Positions 31,999 to 44,268 of a DNA stretch of 64,000 nucleotides are shown one piece after another. This stretch comes from Oscheius dolichura (lineage: Eukaryota > Nematoda > Chromadorea > Rhabditida > Rhabditidae), in assembly GCA_932521035.1 (NCBI GenBank), contig OW051494.1, positions 2,838,001 through 2,902,000 of the forward strand. Reading direction: 5' to 3'. Made by a program: the position numbers and the translations under genes. Below the pieces are notes generated by a model. That model did not search any database. It had not been told where the DNA came from and was given only the letters and a program-made list of their open reading frames with translations. The first letter of the stretch is position 1. Each line of letters starts with the position of its first letter.

Positions 31999-34900
31999 CT
32001 ACTGGAAGATACCGAAATCCAGGGGCTGCTGCATCGGGCCCATTCCCATGTCGGCAGAGCGCAGAGGCGTACGGGGGACCTGAAGAGGACTACGGTAATA
32101 AAAGAGAAGACGAAGAGGGCAGACCTGGATAACGGTGAGGAAGATCTGCGGCACGAGGCGGGCCATCGCCACGAGGGCTTCGATCATCTCGCAGCCCAGC
32201 TCGTGGAACATGTCGAATTTCTCAATCTAGAGGAGACTGGGTCATTTCGTCTCGAGACCTCTCTAACCTGAGCAACTATCTTGGCCAACTTGTTCGGCGG
32301 AGCATTGTTGCAGTGGTCCTTGAGGGCGTTGACAATGGTGCTCTGTACCCGGTCGATCGTTCCACGGTCCTGCAGCCCCAGGGGATTGGACTCTGCAAAG
32401 GTCGACTTGCTCTTCGGGCACTGATTCAAACGAACCGGGCGTGTTCCCAGCCAAGAATTGCATCGCCTGAAGGGCACTGAAACTCTGCGGATCCCATTCG
32501 ACAAGGCTCTGGAAGGTGAGGCACTCCTCCCGAACGGTGCGGAAGAACCGCTCGAACGGGGCCGGCAGACTGCTGGCCGGCACGGTCTCCCCCGTCTCGA
32601 AGATCACATTTCCATCTCTCATCCTGGAAGACACCGTTATTAGGAGGGAACGGAGGGAGGATACCGGTTACAATGCCTGACAGCCAAGATGGGGAAGAGA
32701 GAACGAGCCGAGAGGACCAGCACGTCATTGGGGTGGAGTTCCGGCGCGATGGGAGTACTCCGCAGGAAGCAGGTGATCATGTTGACCTCGTTCTCCAACA
32801 ACGCGATGATTTGACTCTCCGCCAGGCTCGACTGTAAATTTTCTTTTGTTTTAGGGGGTTAGGCTGCTGATCCCGATCGGGAGGACAACTGGCTCGGATC
32901 TCCCGCCAAGGTTTTTTGGGTGCGAGAGATGCCCGTTCCAAAAGAAAGAAAAAGAAGTCAACTTACAAAATGGGTGGGAGTGTGGAGAGCCGGCTTGTTG
33001 TTGTCATGAGCTCGAAGGATCAGTCCGAGGAGAGGAAGCGGAGGAGACGGCTGCTCTTCGCTTCGAGATGTCTTCGTCTTGGAGGACAGCCGCCCCCGAC
33101 GGCCAGACAACGATCCATGTCTGACTACTGTAACCAGATGTTAGAATCCCCTCTTCCTGTAGTACTCACTCTCTTTGACCATTCCGACGGAGAGGCACTT
33201 CTGGAAACGGCAATACTGGCACCGGCTACGGTAGCGCTTGTCGATTGGGCAGTTCCGATTCCCGGCGCAGACGTACTTTGATTTCTTTTGCACGGTCCTC
33301 TGAAAACATTCTCATCATCCGTTATTTCCCCGTGTGAGTCAAGTAATCTCCCCCCGGGCGACGTCAAATCTCCCGCGCTTACCTTGAAAAATCCCTTGCA
33401 GCCCTCGCATGTACGAGCCCCATAGTGGAGGCAGACGGCTTTGTCGTTGCAGACGGCACACAGTTTGTCAGCGTCTTCCTCGGCCGAGACCGGCAGGATA
33501 GACGGCGAGGCGAAGGCCACATCCGGGTTGAGGATTCTGAAATGACTAAAACTGAATGAGAGCAGTCGGCCAGTTGTCCCGACTCCCGTGCCACCTGGGC
33601 AGCCACAGTTCTTATCCTGGGCAGCGGCCGAGATGATACGGAGGACAGAGAAACCGCGAGGATTTGAATGAGAGCAGCCGGCAGCCCCCTTTGATTCATA
33701 TCACCACCAGCAGCAAATAAGAACTGATTCCGACTTCCGGTGGCGACGGCCCAAAATGCCATCCATTGTCAGTCAGCCGGGGCCGACTAAAACAACACGA
33801 AGACGACGTCTCCCCCTTACCTGAGGAAGTGCTGTGGATTGAAGGCCGGCGACTGAGGACCGACACCGCCGTGCGGCGAGGGAGAACCCGTCTGGCTCGT
33901 CGAATTGGAACTAAAATTTCTAAATTCAACTATTAGGCAAAATAAGGCAGGGCAGAGGGAGGGGGAGACTCCGTTGGCCTCGTCCTCCCGGCACCTATAA
34001 AATCTCGACAAGGGACATTTCTTCCCTTCAAAGCTGCCGTTCCCTCAAATCTTGCGTCTGCCGAGGTTTTATGGGTACAGAGGACTACAAGCCAACGGAG
34101 CCATGAGAAGGAGGATGGGGAAGAGGGAAGACGTACCTGCCGGTGGTGGTGCCCTGGCTGCCTCGACGATCCTGCGGGGCGGCGAAGTGAGTGGGAGGAT
34201 AGAGGAAATTCGGCTGGGCGAACATATTCTGATGGGGCAGGAGATTCGGCTGGGGCATGAAGTCCGCCGGAAAGTTGCCAATACTGAAACTTTCTTTTTA
34301 TTCCAAAGAATTCAAGTTTTAGTCTGTTTTTCAGGGAGATTACGGTAGGCTACAGTATACCTAGCTTGGTTAATGATCAAATGTATCTGGAGAATCTGCT
34401 CGTTGATGAGACGAGCCATGCTGTCTGACGCCATCCGCGGAGTGAGCCAGTCGAGCCGAGGCCCGTATCACATGGATTGCAAAAAGACTCAACATTTGCC
34501 CCTAATGTCAATTACTCAAAACATCGAATCACGAGAATCCCATTGGATAAAATGTGTGTGCCGGTTCGTAAACAGGGCGAATGTCCTGAGAAGGAGGCCC
34601 TTACTATATGCCCCCTGTCCCCCCTTGCTCACCCCATGAAGGGCATCGGATAGCCCGGATGGAGGAAGTCGTACGGCGGCTGGCCGGGCCGGCCCAGCGC
34701 CATCGTCTGGAAGGGTGGCTCTGTCTTGATTGTCTGCAGATTCCCCACCTGATCCATTTGCATCCGTTCCTGAAATATAACATTTAGATATGTACGAGTC
34801 ATTAAATGGTAGGGGAAAAGGGAGCCATTTCGGCCGGGGGAAATGGCTACGGTAGGCGGGAACAGGCAGACGACGACGATGGCGCCCTGACTAAACCACC

Positions 34901-36974
34901 AGCGAATCTCGAATCAACGCGTCTCTGTCATCCTTTTCAGTCATTCTTCTCTGCCCGGGTTACTGTACTTTTACTTTTAATTAAAGAGATCGAGCAGTAT
35001 CCTCTCCTCCCTTCCGGCCCGCTTCTGGGTTCCGTCCCGGGTTTCACCTGGCTCTAATTGTGCCCTTTTCAATCGCTTTAGCTCACGGGAAAGAACAGCC
35101 CATTTAATTTAAAGACGCGAAAATGTGTTTCGTGGCTATTTATTAAATTAAAGCCCAGGTGGTCTTAACAACAAAAACGCGCTACCCGAATTTCGAACCA
35201 TGACGAGCCAGTGGCGACTGCCCCTGGACAACAATTTCTCAATGCCTCCAGGTCATACCACCCGGATGAATCACTGCCGTGGTCATATGCCAGCTGGAGA
35301 GAGAGAGACCACACACAGACACACAATATATTCGAAAGTGCTCCTTTTGACTGGGGAGACTGACCTGTTTGCCGATGGCTGTTGGTTCCTCCTGTGGCTG
35401 GTGGGAGGAGGTCGACTGCTCTCCGATGAGCTGGTCGTATGAACTGCTCTAAAAATTAAAATTCTCTCCTTCTTCTCTCGAATTAGTCATTGCTGGTTTT
35501 TAATTCTTTGGATTTACTCTTTTTTTGTTGGAAAGGGGAAGAACCGGGTGATAAGGTGGCGGCGGGAGGGTGACGCGCCCGTCCTCCCGGGGCGTTTACC
35601 ACTGCCGCGCGGGAACTTTTACCAGAATTTAGCCCATAATTAAAGGAGGACGGCTATTCTTATTAGGGCTAACGGTTAAAAGAAGGAAATAAATACATAC
35701 AGTATGCCAGGACCCGGACAATTGAAGCAACGCGGCCATGGCCGGGCAGATAGAACAAGCAGTGGGAGGAGGTGGCCAAAAGAAGGGATCCCTCCTCCCC
35801 CTATTCAACTCTCTCTTTTGATTGTCTCTTTCTCAACCCTCGGGGAGGTGGCCGGTAATCCGTGGCTCGGTTTAATAATAAACGGATTACCTGGCTGCCC
35901 ATGGAGAGGAGAGGGGAGAGGGGAGATCTCTAGCGAACAAGAGATGTTCCTAGCCCCGGGGGGAAGGGTAACAATCTTGCTCTGACGCGGCCGGCGACGT
36001 CAGAGAGAAGAGGAGAACTGTGGCTGGGCCGAAGACAATGGAGGATTAAAGAGGAGGCTGATTACAGTAACCCGCGCGGGGGAAAATAGACGGAGACCAG
36101 ACGTCACCCGGAGGAGAAGGGATCAGGAACTTTATTATTATTAGCCGAAGAGAGTAAAAAGTATGAGAGATTAAAATGAACCCGGGGGGAGCCCGATGTG
36201 TGTGATGGTGCGCCAGGTGATTTCGGCCTCTCCCCCCTTAAAATGTCAGTTTATTGTCTACGTCGGAATATTTCGTAGCCCCTGACTATTTATAGGAGAA
36301 AAGAGAAAGAGAAGGGAGTCCTCCTTTCCCACAGACAAAGGGAAGAGCAAATGACTCAATTGGGTCAGCCAGCGCCTTCTGCCATTTCTCAGAGGAGTGC
36401 TTCAGCTGATACGGGGAAAAGGTCCCCAAGCAATAGTAATGTTGTAATCTCAAGACATTTTAAGCGGAGGGATGGAAAAGGAGAACAGGAGCAGGAAATA
36501 GACAGGAAAGGACTACAGTAGGAGGAGGCCCGCGTTTCCACCACGCAAATGCTCCCAATTAGAACCAAAGAGGCCAGTTGTCCTTCCGATTCCAGGTCAG
36601 AATGCCTCATTTACAGGGGGTTTTGAGTCCAGCTGTTTAAATGGCTTTTATCTTCAAGGGAAACAAGAAAAGAAAAAGAAAGGTGGTAGAAACTTTGGAG
36701 GAAAATGCCGCTCTCTAATTAGAAGCGCGGGTGGTCGCGACAGGCGGCATTTCGTCGTGGTTGTGGTCCCCTGGCGGGGGCGGGGCTACCGTATTTTGAC
36801 AGAAAACAGTCTCTGACGCCTTCCTGGGGGCCCACGTCTTCCCCTCCGAGCCAGTGAAGACCCCTATATCCCAGTGATACGCCCTGTCCCCCCATAGCCC
36901 ACCGACAACGAAAAGACAGAACTTTCCTCTTCGACCTTGATTTTGACTACTTTCTTCTTGACGGAGAGATCCAT
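31999..36974 (-). CDS. NR4A-family nuclear receptor (NHR-6 / Nurr1 type)
   Basis: Orphan nuclear receptor transcription factor. My exon model is in phase from the first exon (36974-36903, [19 protein letters not shown]) to the stop at 31999. The N-terminal domain is Gln/Pro-rich ([50 protein letters not shown]). The DNA-binding domain has two zinc fingers: [16 protein letters not shown], then [10 protein letters not shown] with P-box CEGCKG, split by an intron; and [18 protein letters not shown] with [17 protein letters not shown]. The A-box-like GRRGRLSSK follows. The ligand-binding domain is spread over exons from 32833 down. It ends PLDFGIFQ, unlike the vertebrate LFLDTLPF helix 12. The 5' introns reach about 1.4 kb and probably carry regulatory DNA. 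Confidence 0.92.
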
Positions 36975-37416
36975 TTCTGATGGCCGGGGAGGATGAGAAG
37001 GAGAGCCTAGGTGCCGGACACACGGACGGACATCATCGTCCTGATCAGGCTGAACTGAGAGCAGTGGATAGACACGCCTCGTCAGAGGGGGAGAGGCTCG
37101 GGAGATTGACCAAGCCGGGAGGCAGAATGGGGAGATGACATGGCAGGGGACAGGAGCCAATCGCCCTAGGGGGTCATTACGACCCGTGAGGTCATTGATG
37201 AGGTCACTTTTTGAGAGACTTCAAAATTTGGGAGGGGAGGTGCAAATCAGAGGAGAAAAGGTCAAGTAGACTGTGGTCAGAAGGCGGCGGCCGGGGGGAT
37301 ATTCGACGGCAAGTGGCGGCCGGCCGCGTGGCTGTATCTTCTCCTCTCTGCTCTTCTCCTTTTTCTTCTTGTAATTATGATATGCTCTAATCCCGGAATG
37401 CGTCATTCCACGTCAG

Positions 37417-37593
37417 ATGGCAGATTTCTCGGTAAAGGGGTTATTGATCCAGGAGGAGATCCAAAAATGGAAACTAATCCACCGTATCCTCCGCTCGTAC
37501 GAGAGGTGTCCTCCTCTGGAGGAGAAGCGTGACCTTTGCGGGAAGCACGTCGTCCTTTCGATTTCCAGAAGCCGACCCGTTCAAATTCCGTAA
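37417..37593 (+). CDS. Possible small protein (58 residues)
   Basis: Not recognised. ATG directly follows cgtcag. The frame encodes a charged helical peptide (EEIQKWKLIHRILRSYERCP) ending SRPVQIP, then TAA. The codons look coding, but I could not connect it in frame to the next ORF. It may be the first exon of a longer gene whose splice sites I have not found. Confidence 0.3.
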   Translation: MADFSVKGLLIQEEIQKWKLIHRILRSYERCPPLEEKRDLCGKHVVLSISRSRPVQIP

Positions 37594-37628
37594 CTGCCAC
37601 TATCATCCGTGCCTTTTTTGCTTAGGCT

Positions 37629-37946
37629 ATGAGCCAGCCCGCTTCCTCTATGAGTCAGGCCCTTGCCGGCCTCCTTGAACAGGGGCCGCCGCTCCCTGAA
37701 AGAGACACCGACCCCCGGCTACTTTCCTTTTCTGAGGAGGATGCTTGTATCGGCCGCTACCTCCCGAGAGGGGACAGCATTTTAAAATCTCCGGTGGCCC
37801 CTGGGCCAGGCTACATTTTCCTTTTCTTCTTTTGATTCTAGATCTCCACCACTCAAACTCACATTGATCAGTTCCAGGAGCCGGTCGAGTTCGGGATCCT
37901 TTTCCGCGTCTCGGGAGCCTTTACGACTGTCGGCCTGTTGAGCTGA
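37629..37946 (+). CDS. Possible two-exon small protein
   Basis: Not recognised. ATG 37629 lies three bases after ttttttgcttag, a strong acceptor-like site. A 48-nt intron (gtggcc...ttctag) joins two segments in phase: SFSEEDACIGRYLPRGDSIL then STTQTHIDQFQEPVEFGILF, ending TTVGLLS. A further open stretch at about 38,005-38,140 (GRRGTGGFLAGYKLVRAMFS) ends in a gtaagc donor and may be another exon if the intervening stop is spliced out. Confidence 0.35.
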
Positions 37947-38280
37947 AACCCAATAATTTGAAGGAGTTCCTCATTTGGCTCAAAGTAAAAGATGAGTGGA
38001 ACCCAGTTACACCTCTTCCCCCGGGGACTGGTGAAAGTGGGCCGACGCGGGACAGGAGGGTTTCTAGCCGGTTACAAGCTGGTCAGAGCCATGTTCTCTA
38101 CAGTAACTTACCCAGGAGATCAAGAGCTACCAAATGGTAAGCTCTGGACTAAAACTCTCGTTAGAAATTCTCTGGTTTAAATAAGGGCAAGACGCCAAAA
38201 ACGTCGGCCCTTGTCGGCCCCTTTTGGACTACTCAAAATTGTGACTATCCCGTTAAAAGTGCAATTTAATGGTCTGATAA

Positions 38281-38904
38281 CTATTTAAGGAGGAGGTAAT
38301 TAATTTGAGGGGGCTGTGAAAGGTGTAGACGAGTCGAATGGTAACCGGCCTCCCCCGGCTCCCTGGGAATCGGAAGCGCTTTTTGCCGCCGCTTGAAAGG
38401 GTGGGAGCGACCTACCTGCCGCCTGTCTTTTTGCCCCCTAACCCGAGAAAACGTACTGCTGGCACTGCTGGTCGACGGCGAACTCTGCTCGAACCCGTTC
38501 AACAGGTCGTCCATTATGGTGTCGACGTCCTCAAAGCTCTGAATCCTCTCGTTTTTTGGCTATTCGGGAGGAGGGAGGATACCTCGCGCGACGTGGTGCT
38601 AGCGGGAGACGAGTCGCTGACGAACGTCGGCGACAACTGGTACGGCTGAAAATGGACGAGATCAGGGGCCAGGAGAGAGCGGAGGACGTCTGCCCTACAA
38701 TAGCCGGGGTGGCCTCCGGGATGACGTCTTCATAATTAGAGAGAGCGTGTGTCCAAACATTGCAGATGGGATTCCGAGAGGGGGACAGACAAAGAACACA
38801 GAACACACCGCGTTGTGGTGGTAGTGGTGGTGGAAGGACGTGTTGATCTGCAGTTCTGGATTGAAGCGGCCGTCAACGATGGGCTCGACCAACATCAGAC
38901 CGGC
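38281..38904 (-). CDS. Hypothetical His- and Ser-rich protein, 5' end not found
   Basis: Not recognised. Three exons join in phase: GLMLVEPIVDGRFNPELQIN and a histidine cluster (FHHHYHHNA); then PYQLSPTFVSDSSPASTTSR; then SFEDVDTIMDDLLNGFEQSS with a Ser/Thr-rich tail. The C-terminal exon is ambiguous: two choices of donor give either a short acidic end or a basic one. The acidic DIMDDLL-type segment and His-rich stretch suggest a transcriptional regulator. The first exon was not identified; acceptor ccctag is at 38905. Confidence 0.4.
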
Positions 38905-39068
38905 CTAGGGGGCAGGGACGACGCTGGAGGGCAGGGGATTGGGAGGAGGCAGGGGAGACTCTGAGCTGGAAAATATGGTATACGTTAGAGAAGATGGGAG
39001 AAGTCAAGAGGAGGAGAGGAGTGGAGGAGAAGGGAGGATGGACTCTGGAGCTGGCCGAGTGAATTCCT

Positions 39069-39137
39069 GCACCCGTAAAATCTCGGCAGCACCTCCAAAG
39101 GCCATCATCGGTAGTGCGGCCGAGATCATACGGGTGC
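39069..39137. repeat. Inverted pair of the dispersed 19-mer (copies C and D)
   Basis: GCACCCGTAAAATCTCGGC at 39069-39087 and GCCGAGATCATACGGGTGC at 39119-39137 are reverse complements apart from the variable core. They could pair around a 31-nt loop. Same repeat as at 2348 and 3649. Confidence 0.65.
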
Positions 39138-40252
39138 AGTGAAGTCGACCAGAGGAGATGAAAGAGGGAGGATGAGAGAGGAGGAGGATCTCCCTGGAAG
39201 AGGGCAACTCACGAGATTCGTACTCGGGGTACCAACTGGTCCTCCGGGTCCGAGGGACCGCCTGATCCAAAATAAGCCCAGACCCAGATGAGCAGGGAGA
39301 GGGCCGTCCTCCCCTTTGTTTAGCGTATGCGCATCTGCATCAGGGAGACTCTTCCGGGCCTCGTCCGGGTTACAATTATGTCTTTGGTTGGCTAATAGCA
39401 TTAAAGAAGACGTAGGGAAATCTCTCTCTTGGAAATACGTCAGCCCGTCTCTCTTCTCATTTTGCAGTATAATATATTTGAGTCAGTAATAATGACCCAC
39501 ACCCACTGGTGACCTAATTAGACCCGAATTATTTCACCGGGTGCAAAAGGCCATTTTCACGTTGTCTAGTACTATTTTTCTTATTTTTTATTGTATTTTT
39601 CTACAAAAAAATTATATAAAAGTCAGTTATTTCAATTTCCATAAATTCGAACAATTTCTCGTGGAGATTTTGACGTAGCCGTCGTTTTTACCCGCCCTGG
39701 AGTAACTGCCGTACATCCCAGTTAATTAGCCACTAAAGAAAAGTTTTGTATCCGGATAAATACGAGACGTCAAATGTCACATCATTTTCAACTTTTTATC
39801 CGGGATTTCTTGTAAGGGCCGGGTCAGGTGAGGAGGGAAAAAGGGCGGCCACGGGATTCACCCAACTGGAGGACCAGGAGAAGGAAGGGGGACTGACAGG
39901 AAGGGCACCTGGGAGCCATACTGATCCCGGGAGGAGGGGGAGGATCCAGGGCCCCGGTTTTTTGGGGGTGGATGGAGGGCGGAAGCGTAGGTGAGCCTGG
40001 AGGTAGCTTGAAAGTGAAGCGAACCGTCGAAATCTAGGCCGCCCAAAACGCGTCATTGAGCCCCCACCGGAGGGAATTTCCACCCTCTCTCTCCTCAACA
40101 CCTCTCCGGAAGACGGCCACGTACGCTCTGACGACTTTTCGAACATCAGGCATCAGAGAGCAAACAGGAACCAATCCGGGTGGAAGTTATAGTATAGAGG
40201 AGGCAAAAATCACAACCAGGACATGGCATCTTTTGATCTCTTCTCTTTTAGA
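39138..40252. other. Intergenic region without recognised gene
   Basis: Mixed purine-rich and AT-rich DNA. Overlapping short ORFs on both strands (for example near 39,130-39,400 and 39,800-40,150) have no family resemblance. They may include missed 5' exons of the His-rich gene at 38281. Confidence 0.3.
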
Positions 40253-40735
40253 ATGGACAGGGTTCTAGTTTTTGGTTGGAAGAGAATTTCAGCTGCTTTT
40301 GGAAGAGGATACTCATTCGGATTACGGTAAATATCTATTTTTATAGAGAAAAACAAGTCCACGCTTGACCTTTTTCCATTTTGGAGAAAGAAAGTGATCA
40401 AAAATTGGAAATCACGAGCAATAATGAATTTAGCCTTCAAACTTTTTGACGAAGCTTTAGATACATCACAATATTTGGTCAAAAAAGCATACATTTATGA
40501 ATTGTAGAGAAGTCATATTTTTTCTATTGAGCGTGAGATTGGCACAGATCTTTAGAGGCGACGGAGGAGTGAGCAGACTAGATTATGCTGCGGACAAGGT
40601 GGGTTCCTACTCCAGATTGGGAGAACAGGTGCTTTTAGCTGTCAGAGTTCAAATTATCATGGCAAAACACGATGGTTCTTTGGCTGTTCGAGGTACTCTG
40701 CACTATATATTGTTAGATTTTTAGAAATTTTTGGA
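40253..40735 (+). CDS. Coding-like fragments, possible decayed gene
   Basis: Not recognised. Three stretches look like exons: ATG 40253 (RVLVFGWKRISAAFGRGYSF), 40349-40500 (FPFWRKKVIKNWKSR, LAFKLFDEALDTSQYLVKKA) and about 40,550-40,700 (FRGDGGVSRLDYAADK then LLAVRVQIIMAKHDGSLAV). They are separated by intervals with gt...ag borders of only 20-43 nt, and the first junction does not keep frame. This could be a decayed gene or one with errors. Confidence 0.3.
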
Positions 40736-41427
40736 TGAGACTATCATTTTGCCTCATTTTGTAGTACACCCCCCTTCCTTCATTGACTTCTCTCCGAATC
40801 ATTGATAAAATTGGCTCATCTTCTTTATTTTCGAGTCAATCGACCTTTTTTTGGCGATAGAAACCAGTTATTTGGAGAAAAAGTATAGCAGAAAAAATAG
40901 CTACAGCCAGTACAGCACGTGTTCTCCCGACTTGGAAAGTTAATTTTCGCTCTCATGTTTAGGGAGATACTCTAATTCTATCATAAATATTTCTCGGCTA
41001 ATTATTACGTCGGCAAATGAGATAGAGAAGGGAGTAGAGAGAATGACCGTTCGCTGCTCACTTTTTGTAAACAAAGAAACACAGCAGAGTAGGGAGAGCG
41101 AGAGAGAGAGGGATTCCCCCGAATAAACTGATGTCAAGATGGTTGATCAGATCAGAAAGTGATCTGAGGAATTAGAAACCCTTTACTGACCGCCCCCACC
41201 GCTTAAAGAAGCCTTTCTTCCCCAGAAATAATCCCATTACAATTAATCTTGGTCCTATTTCGGCCATAGTCTGATCTTTTATGTGATTGGCTAGCAATTA
41301 TGCTGGGATTTGGCTAGGGGGATTATTGGAGAAGACAAGAAAAAAATGACTTGAGAGCAGAGAACCTTAGCCAAAATTAGAAGGATCTATGCTTCCGTTT
41401 GAGGGTGGACAAGCCTATGGATTCACT

Positions 41428-42430
41428 GGTGCACCCCCGGATCAGAAAACAGACGGTTTAAAACACGGTCGGTTTCGAAAAATGTACGGTTTAGAAAACG
41501 GACGGTTCAAAATCGGTACGGATCAGAAAAAGCCGGTTCAAAACACGGACGTTTTAGAACTATCGTGGCAATAAAAATTGCGGCTACGTACTACGTAGAA
41601 TTTTTGCGAAAAAAGTGATTTTTTTCGATTTTATTGTTTGTTCTGTTCCTTTATTTAATTTTTCCTCATAACATTCTTCTTATAGTGTCTAATATATCTC
41701 CGTTTACAGAGAAGATGATGCAGCAGCCTCTGGAAACAAAAGGAAGTGGATTGAGCAACAAGAGCTCTCCACAGGAATTTATTTTTGCAAACATTGCAAG
41801 TAAGTTTGTTTCACTGATTATTTCTTCATTTAGGCATTGTATTTGTTGTTATTTAGCAGCCATTTTACAACTGCTTGCTATTTTATATGTAGAAAATACC
41901 CAAATATAGGGGAAACTCTGCGCAAATTTTTTTTGCGATCAGAACTTGTAATTTATTGCTATTTTTTATTATTTGCTTCTTTTAAGCTTTCCTAATGTTT
42001 ATTTTTCAGGAGCAGATCGTCTTGAGCAAGAAGGAAGAGTTTCTGAGCAACGCTGCTCAGTTTAAAATGTTTTTTTTTGTTTCTTGTCTATTTTTTGCCT
42101 TTCTAATTGTACTTTCCTTTCTTTTTTTGTTCTTTATTGTTGTATTAACTTTTCTTAGTAAATATCATGAAAATAAACGTTGTTTTATCATATATAACGG
42201 GTAGAAAACTGGATGGAAGCCATCAAGGCTTTTGTTTTTTTTATTTTCAACTCTGTACGTAGTATTTTTATTGCCACGAAAGTTCTAAAACGTCCGTGTT
42301 TTGAACCGACCTTTTTCTGAACCGTCCGTTTTCGAAACCGTCCAGTTCTAAAGCGTCCGGTTTATAAACCGTACATTTTTCGAAACCGACCGTGTTTTAA
42401 ACCGTCTGTTTTCTGATCCGGGGGTGCACC
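41428..42430. mobile_element. Terminal-inverted-repeat DNA transposon, non-autonomous, 8-bp target duplication
   Basis: A 1,003-bp element starting GGTGCACCCCCGGATCAG and ending in its exact reverse complement. The inverted termini are about 150-170 bp long with a few differences, and internally contain repeated ACGGACGGTT-like units. The host sequence GATTCACT is present directly on both sides (41420-41427 and 42431-42438), a perfect 8-bp target-site duplication. That length is typical of hAT, P and Merlin elements. The AT-rich interior lacks an intact transposase. One spliced segment near 41,712-41,801 could encode a KRKWIEQQELSTGIYFCKHC peptide with a CxxC as in BED fingers of hAT transposases. 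Near-identical termini suggest a fairly recent insertion. Confidence 0.85.
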
Positions 42431-42438
42431 GATTCACT

Positions 42439-44268
42439 TGCCCTCGGATGTCTATGAAGAGGATTTGGAGTTTATGACAGAACCACAAGTTGGCCCCGGG
42501 GATAGTTTGAATCATTCGTCTCGCGAGTTCTGCAACTCCGTTTCTCGAGATGCCATCGTAAAATGGATTATTCTTTTCCGATGTTATAAAATTAAAACGT
42601 AACGGAGAAAAAAAAACTCGTGAGAACAAGATTGGAAGTGCCAGCGGCTCTCGTGGAAGAGACCATGGCTTACAAAGCATCATATTGCAATATTGCGCTT
42701 TTCCACGTAAAACTCTGACTTTCTCCAAAAGTAAGCATTTTCCAGATCAGCTCGTTCCGTTATCCTGTGCTGCTTCTCTGTACAACATGGCTGAGAAATA
42801 GGAAAGCATATGAGAGCAATGAAAACAAACAAACAATGAAAAATGAAAAGAACAAAAGTGTCTAGACAGGGAGGCGATTGCTAAATTCGCCTGTCTGCGT
42901 TGTTTCCCAGCGTATGTTTACTCATCTTTCTAGCATCCTCCCCGTTGAGTCAAGCCGTGTCAGAGTTTCTGCACAATATATTTGAAAAGGGCAAAGGTAT
43001 GGCTGACCAATGCTTCGAAAGATTCAGCTCTCAATAATGGCCTATGCTTTTTACGCTTTGATGAGAGCTATCATGAACGCCCGCTTCAAAATGGTCACCT
43101 GTACTTCATACGGTGTTAACGAAGTCTCCTAGGTCATGTTGATTCCAAAGGTCGACCCAGGGTAAGAACCAGTGCTGGTCAAGAGTGAGTTTTGTTTGGG
43201 GCGGAGCTCGAACAAGTTTCCCTGGGGGGACGTCAGCGAGCGTGGGAAAGAGGCGTGGTCTCTTGGCAGAATACGGTAGAATTGAGAATTATTCGTTTAG
43301 AAAAAAGGTATAATAGTTTTATATATTTTTGCAGGAAGAAAAACTGGAAAAGAGGAAGCAGAAAGGAAGGATCGGCAAGCGGGGATGTTGACCACAGTTT
43401 GGAAAGTTTGTTTATGGTACGGGAGGAAAATAGGAAAGACACATTTGGAGTTGGTAAATTGATTATACGACATATTTTTCCATTTTTTTCCAACATACAC
43501 ATAGAACATATCGTTGGGAAGAGGCACGAGCAAACATTTGCACGGAATTCACGAACCTTTTACTTCAAAGAAAAGGGCAAAAGTGGAGGATGTAAAATTT
43601 TGGCTCGTCATCTCTATCTTCTTTCACAAAAAAATAGTCACTAAGTTTGCAGTCGCTACATTCCTTGTTCCCCTTGGCAGAGCTTTAGCAAGTTTGGTCG
43701 TTTCCATTTCGTTTTCTTCTTGTAAAGTTTCTCTCAAGCTGTCTTCCAAAGGTATGCGAACGTCTTTCTCGTGTTACAGCATTTTCAATATCCATTCAAA
43801 TCGATCCCATTATCTATCATTACTTTTCACATTGAAACAGTGAATTATCTGGATAATTAGTAATTTACACGAGTTATCTTTTCTGTACACCTTGTTCAAC
43901 ACACAATATTCTCACGATCGGCTCGTTGATTGCTTTTTTTACGTAATTCGCGTCGCCAGCTCTTTTTGGCTTACGACGCGTAATTTGATCACTGCAGCTG
44001 CAATGCTAAACAGAGCAACAAATCTATCTTTTTTCTCTGTTTGGAACAGGTGCTTTTCAATGGCTACGTAAGGAAATTGCCTTGAGCACTCGACTGAAGA
44101 ATAGTGGAGGCGTCACTTTGTCATCTGAGTGATAGTGAAAACTGATTGAGGAAGCATATGAAAAGAGCCGGCTGTGAATCTTGGGGTGGAAAGGCAAATC
44201 CCCAGATTCAGGAGTTGGGAATGCAAAAGGGGAGGTGGGCTGATACTTTTTCCAGGTTACCGGGACAT
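42439..44268. other. AT-rich gene-poor region
   Basis: No firm gene. An open frame crosses from the transposon's right target duplication to about 42,600 (SDVYEEDLEFMTEPQVG). Other coding-like snippets occur near 43,020-43,120 (MAYAFYALMRAIMNARFKMV) and 43,330-43,430, without a splice model. Confidence 0.35.
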
